A stretch of 52,323 nucleotides of DNA from Rhodospirillales bacterium (GTDB lineage: Bacteria > Pseudomonadota > Alphaproteobacteria > Rhodospirillales > Defluviicoccaceae), in the NCBI GenBank assembly GCA_007694935.1, contig REES01000097.1:1-52323 (forward strand). Direction: 5' to 3'. The translations under genes and the position numbers were made by a program. The notes beneath the pieces are model-generated. The model had not been told where the DNA came from, ran no database searches, and was given only the letters and a program-made list of their open reading frames with translations. Each line of letters starts with the position of its first letter. The first letter of the stretch is position 1. This document shows positions 8,099 through 18,904 of this stretch, piece after piece.

Positions 8099-8218
8099 CG
8101 CGCGTTGATCCCCGGGCAAGTCTTAGAGACGGACCAACAAGCGTCCGTGGCGGGGCTTCTGGTTCTGGAGTCGAGTGCGCCCTCGCAGCACTCTCAACCT
8201 GCCTCAGCTGTGGATGCC

Positions 8219-9127
8219 CTACGATGCGGCCAGGCGTGCCGCGTCCGCCCGGAGGCGTTGCGCGGCGAAGTCGACGAAGGTCCGGATCTTGGCGGCCGCG
8301 CGCCGGCCTTCGGCGTGCAGGAGATGGATCGGCATCTCCCGGTCCTCGTGATCGCGCAGCACTTCGACGAGTGCGCCAGAGGTGAGTTCGTCGGCGACCT
8401 GGTAGGACAGGACGCGCGCCACGCCCCAGCCTGAGAGCGCTGCGTCGATGGCTGCGGTCATCGTGTTGACGGACAATCTGGGCCGGAGCTTGATCTGCTG
8501 CCGTCGGCGACCCGCAACAAACTCCCAGACCGCGGCATCGGACATGGCGGTCGCCAGGATGATCCGGTGGCCGTGCAGCGCCTCGGGCGTCTCCAGGTCC
8601 GGCATGCGCGCAAGATAATCCGGCGCCGCGACCGTCACCCGACGCACGGTGCCCACCGCCGTTGCGAACAGGGACGAGTCCGGGAGTTCGCCAATGCGGA
8701 GTGCCACATCGAGCCCTTCATCGATCATGTCGACGATGCGATCGACGAACAGCGTCTCTGCCGTCACCGCGGAATAACGGTCCAGATAGTCCCGCAGGAT
8801 CGGCCCGATGAACCGTTGACCGAACATCACAGGGGCCGTGATCCGGAGGGCGCCGACCGGCACCCGATGCGATCCCGCCGCCGACGCCTCCGCCCCCGAG
8901 AGATCGGCGAGGATGCGGACGACATCGCCGTACAGCCGCGCGCCGGCATCGGTCAAAGCCACCTGACGGGTCGTGCGGGTTACGAGTTGGACATCGAGCC
9001 GCGCCTCGAGGGCCGAGACGAGCCGGGTCACGGCCGGGGGAGACATGTGCAGCCGCCGGGCGGCGGCGTTGAACGCGCCTTCTTCGGCCACGGCGACGAA
9101 CGTGGAGAGCTCGCGAAAACGGTCCAT
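8219..9127 (-). CDS. LysR-family transcriptional regulator
   Basis: 302 residues from the ATG at 9127; a TTG seven codons upstream is also open but the family usually starts at MDRF. The N-terminal winged helix-turn-helix is FVAVAEEGAFNAAARRLHMS, then PPAVTRLVSALEARL. The remainder is the LysR substrate-binding domain (type 2 periplasmic fold), of the subgroup near AaeR/YhjC-type regulators. It is divergent from the flavoprotein gene at 9242, the standard arrangement for a LysR protein controlling its neighbour. A palindrome fitting a LysR box lies just upstream. Confidence 0.93.
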   Translation of the reverse strand: MDRFRELSTFVAVAEEGAFNAAARRLHMSPPAVTRLVSALEARLDVQLVTRTTRQVALTDAGARLYGDVVRILADLSGAEASAAGSHRVPVGALRITAPVMFGQRFIGPILRDYLDRYSAVTAETLFVDRIVDMIDEGLDVALRIGELPDSSLFATAVGTVRRVTVAAPDYLARMPDLETPEALHGHRIILATAMSDAAVWEFVAGRRRQQIKLRPRLSVNTMTAAIDAALSGWGVARVLSYQVADELTSGALVEVLRDHEDREMPIHLLHAEGRRAAAKIRTFVDFAAQRLRADAARLAAS

Positions 9128-9130
9128 GGA

Positions 9131-9145
9131 TTCCAGTTTCTGGAA
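9131..9145. promoter_or_regulatory. LysR-box palindrome TTCCAG-TTT-CTGGAA
   Basis: A perfect 6+6 inverted repeat with a three-base centre starts four bases upstream of the LysR start codon, in the divergent intergenic region. It contains the T-N11-A core of LysR-type operators. Its location suggests autorepression of the regulator and possibly control of the divergent flavoprotein gene. A related half-site, ATTCCAT, follows at about 9152. Confidence 0.55.
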
Positions 9146-9241
9146 CAATAAATTCCATTAATCGCATATTCTTCGATTTCGCGAAAGCGCCCATTGTGCC
9201 GGTGACAGGAGGACCCGACCGAGCCCGTAACGGAGGACACC

Positions 9242-9871
9242 ATGGCCCGCGCATTCGCCGAAATCACCTTCACCCCGGAAGTCCGCGCGCTTCAGGAGCG
9301 ACACGGATCGGTTAAAAGCTACGGGAAGTTCCTGGAGCCAACGGCCGAGCCGGGAGATCGCCTCAGCGACGCCGAAGCGGCGTTCATCATGGAGCGGGAC
9401 GGCTTCTATCAGGCCACGGTGTCGGCGACCGGCTGGCCCTATGTGCAGTTCCGCGGGGGACCCAAGGGCTTTCTCAAGGTTCTCGACGCCCGGACCGTCG
9501 CCTACGCCGATTTCCGAGGGAACCGGCAGTATCTCAGCGTCGGCAATCTGGCGACGGATGATCGCATCTCACTCATCCTCATGGACTATCCGAACCGGCG
9601 CCGATTGAAGCTGTGGGGGCGCGCCCGGATCGTCGACCTTGCCGACGAGCCGTCTCTCGTCTCGCGCCTCCATGATGCCGGGTATGCCGCCCGGCCGGAG
9701 CGGGCCGTCGTGATCACGGTGGCCGCCTTTGACTGGAACTGCCCCCAGCACATCCCGCAGCGACTGACGCTGGACGAGTTCCAGCAGCATCTGGCGCCGC
9801 TGCTCAGCGAACTCGCCCAACTGCGTGAGCAAAACGCCGCGCTGCGCGCCGCGCTCCCAACACGTCGCTGA
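9242..9871 (+). CDS. Pyridoxamine 5'-phosphate oxidase-like FMN-binding protein
   Basis: 209 residues; ATG preceded by CGGAGGACACC. The core [20 protein letters not shown], then [17 protein letters not shown], and the later [18 protein letters not shown] strand are the split-barrel FMN-binding fold of the PPOX family. The tail has a short coiled coil ([19 protein letters not shown]). Such proteins are flavin reductases or oxidases acting on small molecules. It heads a two-gene plus-strand unit with the alpha/beta hydrolase, divergent from the LysR gene that probably regulates it. Confidence 0.86.
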   Translation: MARAFAEITFTPEVRALQERHGSVKSYGKFLEPTAEPGDRLSDAEAAFIMERDGFYQATVSATGWPYVQFRGGPKGFLKVLDARTVAYADFRGNRQYLSVGNLATDDRISLILMDYPNRRRLKLWGRARIVDLADEPSLVSRLHDAGYAARPERAVVITVAAFDWNCPQHIPQRLTLDEFQQHLAPLLSELAQLREQNAALRAALPTRR

Positions 9872-9933
9872 TCTGTCAACGCCGCTACGCCTGCCCCAAT
9901 GGACCGCCACCCTGGACCTCAAAGGAGGAACCC

Positions 9934-10911
9934 ATGTTGTCAAGAATAACGACCCTCGTGACCGCCAGCGCCCTCGCGCTCAGCCTCGCGACGTCCGCAG
10001 CGTTCCTCGTCCCCGCCGCCGCAGAGACGACGGCAATCGGGGCGGAAAGGCTTCAGGTCCGCTATCGCACCGAACAGATCGAGGGCCTGGACATCGCCTA
10101 CCGGGAGGCCGGCGATCCGTCACGCCCGACGGTGCTCCTGCTGCACGGCTTTCCCACCTCCTCGCACATGTTCCGCAACCTGATCCCGGTGCTCGCCGAG
10201 CGCTACCACGTACTCGCCCCGGATTATCCGGGCTTTGGCGCGTCGTCCATGCCCCCGGCCGCAGCGCTCGACTACTCGTTCGCCAATCTGGCGCGACTGA
10301 TGGCCGTGTTTCTCGACCGCAAGGGGGTCGATCGCTACGCCGTCTACCTCATGGACTACGGAGCGCCCGTCGGCTTCCGGATGTTCGCGGCCGATCCCGA
10401 CCGGGTCACCGCCTTCATCATTCAGAACGGCAACGCCTACGAAGAGGGGCTGCGAGCGTTCTGGGATCCCATCAAGGCCTACTGGGCCGAGCCGACGCCG
10501 GAGAACGGCGACAAGCTCCGGGATTTCTTGACCCTGGAGGCCACGAAGTGGCAGTTCACCCACGGGACCAAGGATCCCGAATCGATCAGCCGCGACAGTT
10601 TCTGGCATGTCCAATACCTGCTCGACCGTCCCGGCAACCAGGAGGTGCAACTCGAGCTGTTTCTCGACTACGGCACCAACGTGCCCGAGTATCCCAAATG
10701 GCAAGCCCTGTTCCGTGAGCACCAGCCGCCGGCGCTCCTCATGTGGGGCAAGAATGATTACATCTTCCCGGAGGAAGGAGCGCATCCCTACAAGCGCGAC
10801 CTGAAGAACCTCGAATTTCACCTCCTCGACACCGGCCACTTCGCCCTCGAAGAGTATGGACCGGAGATCGCCGCCCGAATGCTCGTTTTCCTCGACGACG
10901 TCGGTTCTTGA
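9934..10911 (+). CDS. Exported alpha/beta hydrolase with Asp nucleophile (haloalkane dehalogenase / epoxide hydrolase-like)
   Basis: 325 residues with a strong AAAGGAGGAACCC ribosome site. Residues 1-30 form a signal peptide ending PAAA. The oxyanion motif LHGFPTSS is at residues 70-77. The nucleophile elbow LMDYGAPVG places Asp141 where esterases have Ser, as in haloalkane dehalogenases and epoxide hydrolases. The His is H302 in DTGHFAL, and the acid is probably the Asp of WGKNDYIFP. The cap segment is of the family type. It follows the PPOX gene by 62 bases. Substrate unknown; a periplasmic xenobiotic hydrolase is plausible. Confidence 0.87.
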   Translation: MLSRITTLVTASALALSLATSAAFLVPAAAETTAIGAERLQVRYRTEQIEGLDIAYREAGDPSRPTVLLLHGFPTSSHMFRNLIPVLAERYHVLAPDYPGFGASSMPPAAALDYSFANLARLMAVFLDRKGVDRYAVYLMDYGAPVGFRMFAADPDRVTAFIIQNGNAYEEGLRAFWDPIKAYWAEPTPENGDKLRDFLTLEATKWQFTHGTKDPESISRDSFWHVQYLLDRPGNQEVQLELFLDYGTNVPEYPKWQALFREHQPPALLMWGKNDYIFPEEGAHPYKRDLKNLEFHLLDTGHFALEEYGPEIAARMLVFLDDVGS

Positions 10912-10990
10912 CGAACGCCACCCGCCTCGAGCGTCCTGGGCCGCGCCGTCGCAAAGACGGCGCGGTTCTTGCGTTGCCGTCGGCCTGACG

Positions 10991-11106
10991 CGCTCCATTC
11001 GCCAATGGGCGGTGCGCCAGGGCCTGGGGCGGCGGGTGCGCGTGGAACAGGCGCAGGGCATCCTGGTGGCACGCTGGGGGTGCCGGCGGGGTGGTAAGGT
11101 TATCGA
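10991..11106 (+). repeat. Dispersed ~115-bp repeat, copy C (downstream of the hydrolase)
   Basis: Third and most divergent copy. It shares the left end CGCTCCATTCG with copy A and GGGTGCCGGCGGGGTGGTA with copy B, in the same orientation. It lies about 80 bases after the hydrolase stop codon, so the LysR-PPOX-hydrolase block is bounded by copies B and C. One frame reads SIRQWAVRQGLGRRVRVEQ, then AQGILVARW. Confidence 0.65.
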
Positions 11107-11230
11107 TGAAGCAGCCCCTCGCCACGCAACACGCGGAGGGCGGATTACTGCTCCGGCCATTCGTCCCCTTCACGTGGCGGCGTTCCGCCCGGCCGGGACA
11201 TGACCTCGTCGAACTTGCCCCGGTCGGCGC

Positions 11231-11794
11231 GCGCTGGCTCGCCCGTCCAATCTCCTGGTCCTCGACGAGCCGACCAACGATCTCGACTTGGAAACGCTCG
11301 ATCTTTTCCAGGAGGTCCTCGCCGACTACGCCGGCACCGTTCTCCTCGTCAGCCACGACCGCGACTTCCTCGACCGTGTCGTCACGTCGGTGATCGCCTC
11401 GAACGGCGACGGCCGCTGGACCGAGTACGCCGGGGGCTACACCGACATGATGCGCCAGCGCCAGCCGGCTCCGGCCGCCGCGCCGCGCGCCTCCGCAAGG
11501 TTGCCGCGCGCGAAGACCGAGACGCCCAAGCCGGTCCCCGCACCGAAGTGTAAGCTTTCGTTCAAGGAGATGCACGCGCGCAAGACCTTGCCGCTTCGGA
11601 TGGCCGAGTTGGAGACGAAGATCGCCCGCATGCGGGCGGTGCTCGCCGACCCCGAGCTCTACGCCCGCGACCGCCAAGCCTTCGCCGAGGCCGCCGTCCG
11701 CGCCCGGGCCCGCGGCTACCGCAACACCACAACCTTCGCGACCATGACCGACATCAACGCCGCACCCCTCGGTGACCTCTTCCAATCGACTTGA
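11231..11794 (+). pseudogene. 3' fragment of an ABC-F (Uup-like) ATPase
   Basis: The frame opens abruptly at ALARPSNLLVLDEPTNDLD, which is the Walker B/D-loop of the second nucleotide-binding domain. It continues through LLVSHDRDFLDR (H-switch) and a linker ending in a degraded C-terminal coiled coil (ARMRAVLADPELYARDRQAF). The first ABC domain, the second Walker A and the signature motif are all absent, and upstream DNA is unrelated. After about 11700 the protein no longer resembles the family. It cannot hydrolyse ATP and is a remnant. Confidence 0.75.
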
Positions 11795-11955
11795 AACATC
11801 GAACAGCTCCCGAGGTCAGCGCCAAACCGGCCGCGAGTCGCCGACACCGTTGATCTAGCCAACGGTCTGCCGGGATAACCTTCGGCGGTGGACTCGGGGC
11901 ACACGCCGGGTTTTCATGGACCGCAAGAAGAGCGACAAGCAGGCGTTCGTCGCTT

Positions 11956-12330
11956 CAGCCATACGAACTGCTGGAGAAGCTGCCCAGGTTTCTGGGCGAT
12001 GACCTGTGTGACGCTCTCAAGGGACCCGATGGCCTCGGCCATATGGGCGCGGCCATTTTCGATGGAAGCAACGAGCACCATCCCGCGCGGCTGTGCATCC
12101 TGGTCGATCCCTACGAGGTTCCATGGCGTGACCGGAGTACGAACAGCGGCGCCGGTGCGCTCCGTGTCGATGCGTGGATGCGCACCCTGGTTGAGGAGGC
12201 GCCGGGCGTCCTCTTCGTGCTTCTCGGCCGTGACCCCATCCCATGCGCGGAGATCGCTGTTCCAGAAGGCGCTGCGGTCACCATGGCCTGGAACGTGCCG
12301 CGGATGGTCGCCCCGCGGCCCCACCTGAGC
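11956..12330 (+). pseudogene. Fragment of a STAND/NB-ARC-like ATP-binding protein
   Basis: A frame reads YELLEKLPRFLGDDLCDALK, later CILVDPYEVPW, then VDAWMRTLVEEAPGVLFVLL and GRDPIP. This spacing of a hydrophobic strand ending in D-x-Y-E, a short helix, and a strand ending GR is what is seen in the nucleotide-binding domain of large TPR-containing P-loop proteins. No P-loop, start or TPR region is present, and flanking frames contain stops. Read as the internal piece of a much larger lost gene. Family assignment is from memory and tentative. Confidence 0.42.
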
Positions 12331-12595
12331 CCGCTACCTGATCCCGGCAGATCGAAAACAGGCCGAAACCATATGAGCCTCAGACCGCGCCGCCTTTCAC
12401 CCGGCCATCAGTCCCTGGCCTCGTCCGACCGGCTGCCGCATCGCAATCGGGCGCGGAACTCATCCAAAGGTATCGGTTTCGGCCTAATCCGCAAATGGGT
12501 CATGCGGCGGTCTGGACGGCCACGCCGCCCTGAGATACCCTCCGTCTTAAGCGAGAAAAATCATTCAAGCATGCTCGCATCACAGGGAGGATGAC

Positions 12596-14119
12596 ATGAA
12601 TCTCGAGCAAGCACTGAGCAGCCTGTCCGCACAGATCAAGATGCGGGCACGATATGACAATTACATCGGCGGCGAGTGGGTCGCCCCGGCCGAAGGCAAG
12701 TACTTCGACAACCTGAGCCCGATCACCGGCCAACCGCTGTGCGAGGTGGCGCGCTCCACCGCGGCCGACATCGACAAGGCGCTGGACGCGGCGCATGCCG
12801 CCAAGGATGGCTGGGGCCGGCAATCGGCGGCGCAACGGGCCGACGTGCTCAACCGCATTGCCGACCGGATCGAGCAGAACCTGCCGGTCCTGGCGATGGT
12901 CGAGACCCTCGACAACGGCAAGCCGATCCGCGAGACCACGGCGGCCGACCTGCCGCTGGCGGTCGACCACTTCCGCTACTTCGCCGGCTGTGCCCGGGCG
13001 CAGGAAGGCTCGATCTCGGAAATCGACGACAAGACCGTCGCCTACCACTACCACGAGCCGCTGGGGGTGGTCGGCCAGATCATCCCCTGGAACTTCCCGC
13101 TGCTGATGGCGACCTGGAAGCTGGCGCCGGCGCTGGCCGCCGGGAATTGCGTGGTTCTCAAGCCCGCCGAGCAAACCCCGATGGGCATCATGGTGCTGAT
13201 GGACCTGATCGGCGACCTGTTGCCGCCCGGCGTGCTCAATGTCGTGAACGGCTTCGGCGTCGAGGCCGGCAAGCCGCTGGCGTCCAGCCCGCGCATCGCC
13301 AAGGTCGCGTTCACCGGGGAGACCACCACCGGCCGTCTGATCATGCAGTACGCCTCGGAGAACCTGATCCCGGTGACCCTGGAGCTGGGCGGCAAGTCCC
13401 CCAACATCTTCTTCGCCGACGTGTTCGACCGCGAGGACAGCTTCCTGGAAAAGGCCCTGGAAGGCTTTGCCATGTTCGCCCTCAACCAGGGCGAGGTGTG
13501 CACCTGCCCGTCGCGGGTGCTGGTCCAGGACAAGATCTTTGACCGGTTCATGGAAATGGCGGTTGCCCGGGTCAAGAAGATCAAGATGGGCCACCCCCTC
13601 GACCGCGAGACGATGATCGGCGCCCAGGCCTCCAACGACCAGCTCGAGAAGATCCTGTCGTACATCGACATCGGCAAGAAGGAAGGCGCGGAAGTGCTGA
13701 CCGGCGGCAAGCGCGCCAACCTCGAAGGCGAACTGGCCGGCGGTTACTTCGTGGAGCCCACGATCTTCGTCGGCCACAACAAGATGCGCGTCTTCCAGGA
13801 AGAGATTTTCGGCCCTGTTGTTTCGGTGACGAAGTTTTCGACCACCGATGAGGCCCTGGAGATCGCCAACGACACCCTCTACGGCCTCGGCGCCGGCGTG
13901 TGGACCCGGGACATGAACCTCGCCTACGCCATGGGGCGGGGGATCCAGGCCGGCCGGGTGTGGACCAACTGCTACCACCTGTACCCGGCGCATGCCACCT
14001 TTGGCGGCTACAAGCAGTCCGGCATCGGCCGCGAAAATCACAAGATGATGCTGGACCACTACCAGCAGACCAAGAACGTCCTGGTCAGCTACGACCCGGC
14101 TCCCATGGGCTTCTTCTGA
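12596..14119 (+). CDS. NAD-dependent aldehyde dehydrogenase, AldB/ExaC group
   Basis: 507 residues; ATG preceded by CAGGGAGGATGAC. Core motifs are [28 protein letters not shown] (NAD site), [11 protein letters not shown] with the general-base Glu, and [11 protein letters not shown] with the catalytic Cys. The C-terminus ends PMGFF, typical of acetaldehyde dehydrogenases of the AldB/ExaC group that oxidise aldehydes made by alcohol dehydrogenases. It opens a plus-strand run with DUF779 and an iron alcohol dehydrogenase. The 265 bases upstream hold its promoter; no clear sigma-54 site was found. Confidence 0.94.
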   Translation: MNLEQALSSLSAQIKMRARYDNYIGGEWVAPAEGKYFDNLSPITGQPLCEVARSTAADIDKALDAAHAAKDGWGRQSAAQRADVLNRIADRIEQNLPVLAMVETLDNGKPIRETTAADLPLAVDHFRYFAGCARAQEGSISEIDDKTVAYHYHEPLGVVGQIIPWNFPLLMATWKLAPALAAGNCVVLKPAEQTPMGIMVLMDLIGDLLPPGVLNVVNGFGVEAGKPLASSPRIAKVAFTGETTTGRLIMQYASENLIPVTLELGGKSPNIFFADVFDREDSFLEKALEGFAMFALNQGEVCTCPSRVLVQDKIFDRFMEMAVARVKKIKMGHPLDRETMIGAQASNDQLEKILSYIDIGKKEGAEVLTGGKRANLEGELAGGYFVEPTIFVGHNKMRVFQEEIFGPVVSVTKFSTTDEALEIANDTLYGLGAGVWTRDMNLAYAMGRGIQAGRVWTNCYHLYPAHATFGGYKQSGIGRENHKMMLDHYQQTKNVLVSYDPAPMGFF

Positions 14120-14136
14120 TCGATCCGGCCACGCGG

Positions 14137-14164
14137 CAGCGGTTCCCCTGACCGGGAGCCGCTG
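14137..14164 (+). terminator. Strong hairpin after the aldehyde dehydrogenase gene
   Basis: CAGCGGTTCCC (14137-14147) pairs with GGGAGCCGCTG (14154-14164) across a six-base loop, with one G-U pair. It follows the aldehyde dehydrogenase stop by 17 bases. No U-tract follows, so it is more likely a 3' stabiliser, partial terminator or processing site that sets the dehydrogenase level above DUF779. Confidence 0.5.
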
Positions 14165-14200
14165 TCCTCGAAGCCCGCTTGTCAGAAGAAGGAGTGTGCC

Positions 14201-14677
14201 ATGGACCCGGCCATGGACCAGGAACGTGTATCCATCACTCCGGCCGCCCAGGCCCTGGTGGAAGAGCTGATCCGGCGGCACGGTCCGCTGATGTTCCACC
14301 AGTCCGGGGGATGCTGCGACGGCAGCGCCCCGATGTGCTACCCCCGGGGCGAGTTCCGCGTGGGCGCACGCGACGTCCACCTCGGCGACATCGCCGGCTG
14401 CCCGTTCTACATGGGGGCCGACCAGTTTGCCCGCTGGGCCCACACCCACCTCACCGTCGACGTGGTCCCCGGACGCGGTTCCGGCTTCTCGCTGGAAGCC
14501 CCGGAAGGGGTGCGCTTCATCATCCGCTCCCGGCTGATGGCGGCGGACGGTTCAATCAGCGAGCCGACGGCGGACAGCATGGCTGACGCCTGCCCGGTCG
14601 AACCAGGCGGCGACAACGGCCCCGCAGCATCAGTGGAAGTGGAAACCCCCGCCGCCACGCCAAGTGATCGGAGGTGA
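14201..14677 (+). CDS. DUF779 family protein
   Basis: 158 residues with an AGAAGGAG ribosome site. The conserved core is FHQSGGCCDGSAPMCYP, later GDIAGCPFYMG and the RGSGFSLEAPEGVRFIIRS strand, which defines DUF779. Three cysteines plus a later one suggest metal or redox chemistry. The family is almost always found beside AldB/ExaC-type aldehyde dehydrogenases, as here, so a helper role in aldehyde oxidation is inferred but its biochemistry is unknown. The last 35 residues are an acidic, low-complexity extension. Confidence 0.88.
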   Translation: MDPAMDQERVSITPAAQALVEELIRRHGPLMFHQSGGCCDGSAPMCYPRGEFRVGARDVHLGDIAGCPFYMGADQFARWAHTHLTVDVVPGRGSGFSLEAPEGVRFIIRSRLMAADGSISEPTADSMADACPVEPGGDNGPAASVEVETPAATPSDRR

Positions 14678-14717
14678 ACACCTGAGAAGAATTCCGTCGG
14701 CAGGCAAGGAGAACACT

Positions 14718-14757
14718 CCGCCTTCGGCGGCCACGCCCCGGCCAAGGGGCTTTATAA
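14718..14757 (+). promoter_or_regulatory. Tandem hairpins followed by a TATAAT element, upstream of the iron alcohol dehydrogenase
   Basis: CCGCC-TTC-GGCGG (14718-14730) and GCCCC-GGCCAA-GGGGC (14735-14750) are followed by TTTATAAT. The second hairpin plus short T-run may end the DUF779 transcript. TATAAT at 14752-14757 is a perfect -10 sequence, but no -35 match is seen at the right distance, so a promoter here would need an activator. Confidence 0.4.
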
Positions 14758-14779
14758 TGCAAAAGTGGAGGAAAGCGTC

Positions 14780-16045
14780 ATGCAAGCAGAAAAACTCTGG
14801 CAATTCCCGATCAAGGAGTTTCACCGGATGCCCCGCGGCATCCTCGGCCCCGGGGCGTACGAAATGGTCGGCGTCGAGGCCAAGAAGCTGGGTTTCAAGC
14901 GCTCGCTGTTGGCGACGTCGGGGCTGCGGGGCACCGGTATCGTTGAAGACATTGAAGGCAAGATAAAATATCAAGGTGTCGACGTCGTCCTGTATGACAA
15001 GATCGAATCCAATCCAAAAGATTACAACTGCATGGATATGGCTGATCTCTACGTCAAGGAGAAGTGCGACAGCTTCATCTCCGTGGGTGGCGGCAGCGTT
15101 ACCGACGCCACCAAGGGTGCCCGCATCGTGGTTGCCCACGACGGCCGCAACATCAATGAGTTCGACGGCTTCAACAAGTCCGAGAACCCGGACAACCCGC
15201 CGCACATTGCCATCAACACCACAGCGGGGACGGGGTCGGAGACCAGCTGGGCCTACGTCATCACCGATACCACGTCGGACAAGGCACCTTACAAATGGCT
15301 CGGCTTCGATGACAACTGCCCAGTCACCCTCGGGATCAACGACCCCGTGCTGTTCTTCTCCATGCCCCAGGACCTGACTGCGTTCTGTGGGTTCGATGTT
15401 CTGGCCCATGCTTCAGAGCCGTACGTATCGAGGCTCGATTTCCTGCCGAGCCTGGGTAATGCCTTGAAGGTGATCGAACTGGTGGGTGAGCATCTGCGCC
15501 GCACCGTCTTCGAGCCGCTCAACTACGAGGCGCGCTACGCGATGATGTACGCCTCCTACATGGCGGCACAGTCGTTCAACAGTGGTGGCCTCGGCATCAT
15601 TCACGCCACCTCACACGCGGTCAGCGCCTATTACGATACCCACCACGGTCTCAACAACGCCATCGCCCTGCCGCGGGTGTGGGAATACAACATGCCCACC
15701 AACTACAAGCGGTTCCGCGACATCGCCCGGGCGCTGGGCGAGAATGTCGACGGCCTCACCGACGTGTCGGCGGCGGAACGGGCGCTGGAGGCGGCGATCC
15801 GGTTGAGCAAGGACGTCGGTATCCCGGCGAATTTCTGCAGCACCCCGGAGTACACCAAGTCACGCATGGGCCTTGGCAAGTACGCCGAATGGGGCGGCAC
15901 CAAGATCGCCGGCGATGATCGCGATGTCGACCGCATCACCCGGCACCTGCTCGGGGACGGATCCACGCCCGGCAACGCCCGCGAGGTCACCTACGAAGCG
16001 GTCTCGCCCATGGTCCGGCATACGCTGACCGGCTCCTACTACTGA
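14780..16045 (+). CDS. Iron-containing (group III) alcohol dehydrogenase, likely mycofactocin-associated
   Basis: 421 residues; the ATG at 14780 has GGAGGAA eight bases upstream, preferred over a GTG five codons earlier. The nucleotide motif is SVGGGSVTDATKG (101-113). The metal ligands are visible: D206 and H210 (GFDVLAHASE), H275 (GIIHATSH) and H289 (DTHHG), matching the Fe site of FucO. The sequence resembles the NDMA-dependent methanol/alcohol dehydrogenases that hold their nicotinamide tightly and pass electrons to mycofactocin, which fits the mft genes downstream. It is followed by the MoxR/VWA pair. Confidence 0.88.
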   Translation: MQAEKLWQFPIKEFHRMPRGILGPGAYEMVGVEAKKLGFKRSLLATSGLRGTGIVEDIEGKIKYQGVDVVLYDKIESNPKDYNCMDMADLYVKEKCDSFISVGGGSVTDATKGARIVVAHDGRNINEFDGFNKSENPDNPPHIAINTTAGTGSETSWAYVITDTTSDKAPYKWLGFDDNCPVTLGINDPVLFFSMPQDLTAFCGFDVLAHASEPYVSRLDFLPSLGNALKVIELVGEHLRRTVFEPLNYEARYAMMYASYMAAQSFNSGGLGIIHATSHAVSAYYDTHHGLNNAIALPRVWEYNMPTNYKRFRDIARALGENVDGLTDVSAAERALEAAIRLSKDVGIPANFCSTPEYTKSRMGLGKYAEWGGTKIAGDDRDVDRITRHLLGDGSTPGNAREVTYEAVSPMVRHTLTGSYY

Positions 16046-16092
16046 GCCTGGATTGAGCCTGTTCGTCGGCGTTTTGCCACAACAACTCTAAC

Positions 16093-16121
16093 GGGGGCCA
16101 TTTCAATTTGAAGCGGCCCCC
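16093..16121 (+). promoter_or_regulatory. Strong hairpin between the alcohol dehydrogenase and moxR
   Basis: GGGGGCC (16093-16099) pairs with GGCCCCC (16115-16121), and the loop contains a second dyad, TTCAA-T-TTGAA. It ends 15 bases before the MoxR start codon and is followed directly by the GAGAGGA ribosome site. There is no U-tract. It could attenuate transcription, stabilise the dehydrogenase mRNA or limit MoxR translation. Confidence 0.5.
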
Positions 16122-16135
16122 GCGGAGAGGACCGG

Positions 16136-17331
<1,196 letters not shown>

Positions 17332-17332
<1 letters not shown>

Positions 17333-18900
17333 TGGACGTTCCGATCAACCGCTTCATCTGCCTGCTCAAGCGCAATGGCGTTCGGATCTCGCCGGCGGAA
17401 TCCATCGATGCCATGCAGGCCCTGTTGCTGGCCACGCTGGCGGACCGGAACACCGTCCGCGCCGTGCTGCGGAGCACGTTGATCAAGGACGCCCACGACA
17501 TCCCGGTGTTCGAAGACCTGTTCGACCTGTTCTTCGCCATGCCGAGGGCGGGAAACGGCAGCACCGCCGGCGGCGGCCACGGCCACCACCACGACGGCGA
17601 TGTGGCCGAACCGGACCGGATCGTCTTCGCCGAGGATGACAGCGGCCAAGTCAACACCGATGCCGAACACGCCCACGGCGAGCCGGTGTCCATTCGCGAC
17701 TTCTTCGACCCCGAGACGATGATCACCCGGTTCAACCCGCACCAGGACCCCAACCAGCTCAGCCTGTCGGCCATGAGCCAGGGGCTGATCCTGAACCGCA
17801 ACAAGGGCCTGCTCGACCAGGTCATGAAGAAGGTGACCCACCAGCTGCAGGTGAAGCGGGTCAAGAACATCGCCAACCCGGGCGAACTGAACTTCAATGA
17901 CGGCCTGCCGTTCGTCGACGAAGACCTGATCGTCAACGCGGCCGAAGCGCTGCTGGAGGACCTCAGGGAGTTGGACATCGATGAGGCGCTGATCGATCGG
18001 CTGGCCAGCAGCATCGACGGGATCATCGAGAACCTGCCCGACCTGCTGAAGCGCTATGTCGAGCGGGAGATGGCGCTGCAGCCCGACCGGGCGGACGCCG
18101 GGGCACAGCCGGAGCCCATCCGCTCGGCCTATGACTACCGCTTCTCCGAGGCCGAACGGCGGGAGATGGAGGAAATCGTCCGCCGGCTGGGCCGGAAGAT
18201 GAAAGGCGCGCGTTCCTCCCGCCGGGTCGAAAGCCACCGCGGTCGCATCGATGTGGCACGAACGATGCGGGGCAGCATGGTCTTCGATGGCATCCCGTTC
18301 CGGCCGGTGATGACCCGCCGGCAGCAGGACAAGCCGCGCATCGTCGTCATCTGCGACGTGAGCCTGTCGGTGCGCACCACCGCCCGCTTCATGCTGCATT
18401 TGGTCTACAGCCTGCAAGCCCTGTTCGAACAGGTGCGCAGCTTCGTGTTCGTGAGCGACTTGGCGGACGCCACCCAGTACTTCGAGGACCTCAGCATCGA
18501 CCAAGCCATCGCGTCCGTGTTCAGCGGCGACCTGATCGACTGCGATGCCAACAGCAACTACGGCAAGGCCCTCGGCATCTTTTGCCAGACGCACTTGGGC
18601 GCCGTCACCGACCGGACCACGGTGATGGTGCTGGGCGATGGTCGCGGCAACCGCAACCCGCCCAACGTCCGCGCCCTGGAGGAGATCCGCCGGCGCGCCC
18701 GCCAGCTGGTGTGGCTGTCGCCGGAACCCCGCGGCAGCTGGGGGCTCGGCAGTTCCGACATGCCGCTTTACGAACCGGTCTGCCACCGCGCCGAGGTGGT
18801 CCGCAACCTCAAGCAGTTGGGCCAGGTGACCGAGAGCCTGCTGCGCGCCCATGGCACTGGCGCCGGTGGCGCCACCCACGCACACGCCGGAAGGTGGTGA
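17332..18900 (+). CDS. CoxE-type von Willebrand factor A domain protein
   Basis: 522 residues starting at the ATG that overlaps the MoxR stop codon. The N-terminal half is helical (PINRFICLLKRNGVRIS...) with small His clusters (GGGHGHHHDGD). The C-terminal half is a VWA domain whose MIDAS begins VVICDVSLSVRTTA (D-x-S-x-S), with a later VMVLGDGRGNRNPP loop. VWA proteins of the CoxE/NorD/CbbO class act as the substrate adaptor of a MoxR ATPase. The tail ends THAHAGRW. It is translationally coupled to MoxR and immediately precedes mftM. Confidence 0.9.
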
Positions 18901-18904
18901 CGCC

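Noticed and set aside
12500-14449. 649-codon minus-strand frame opposite the aldehyde dehydrogenase
   Set aside because: High-GC antisense shadow; the plus-strand protein has all catalytic motifs and a ribosome site.
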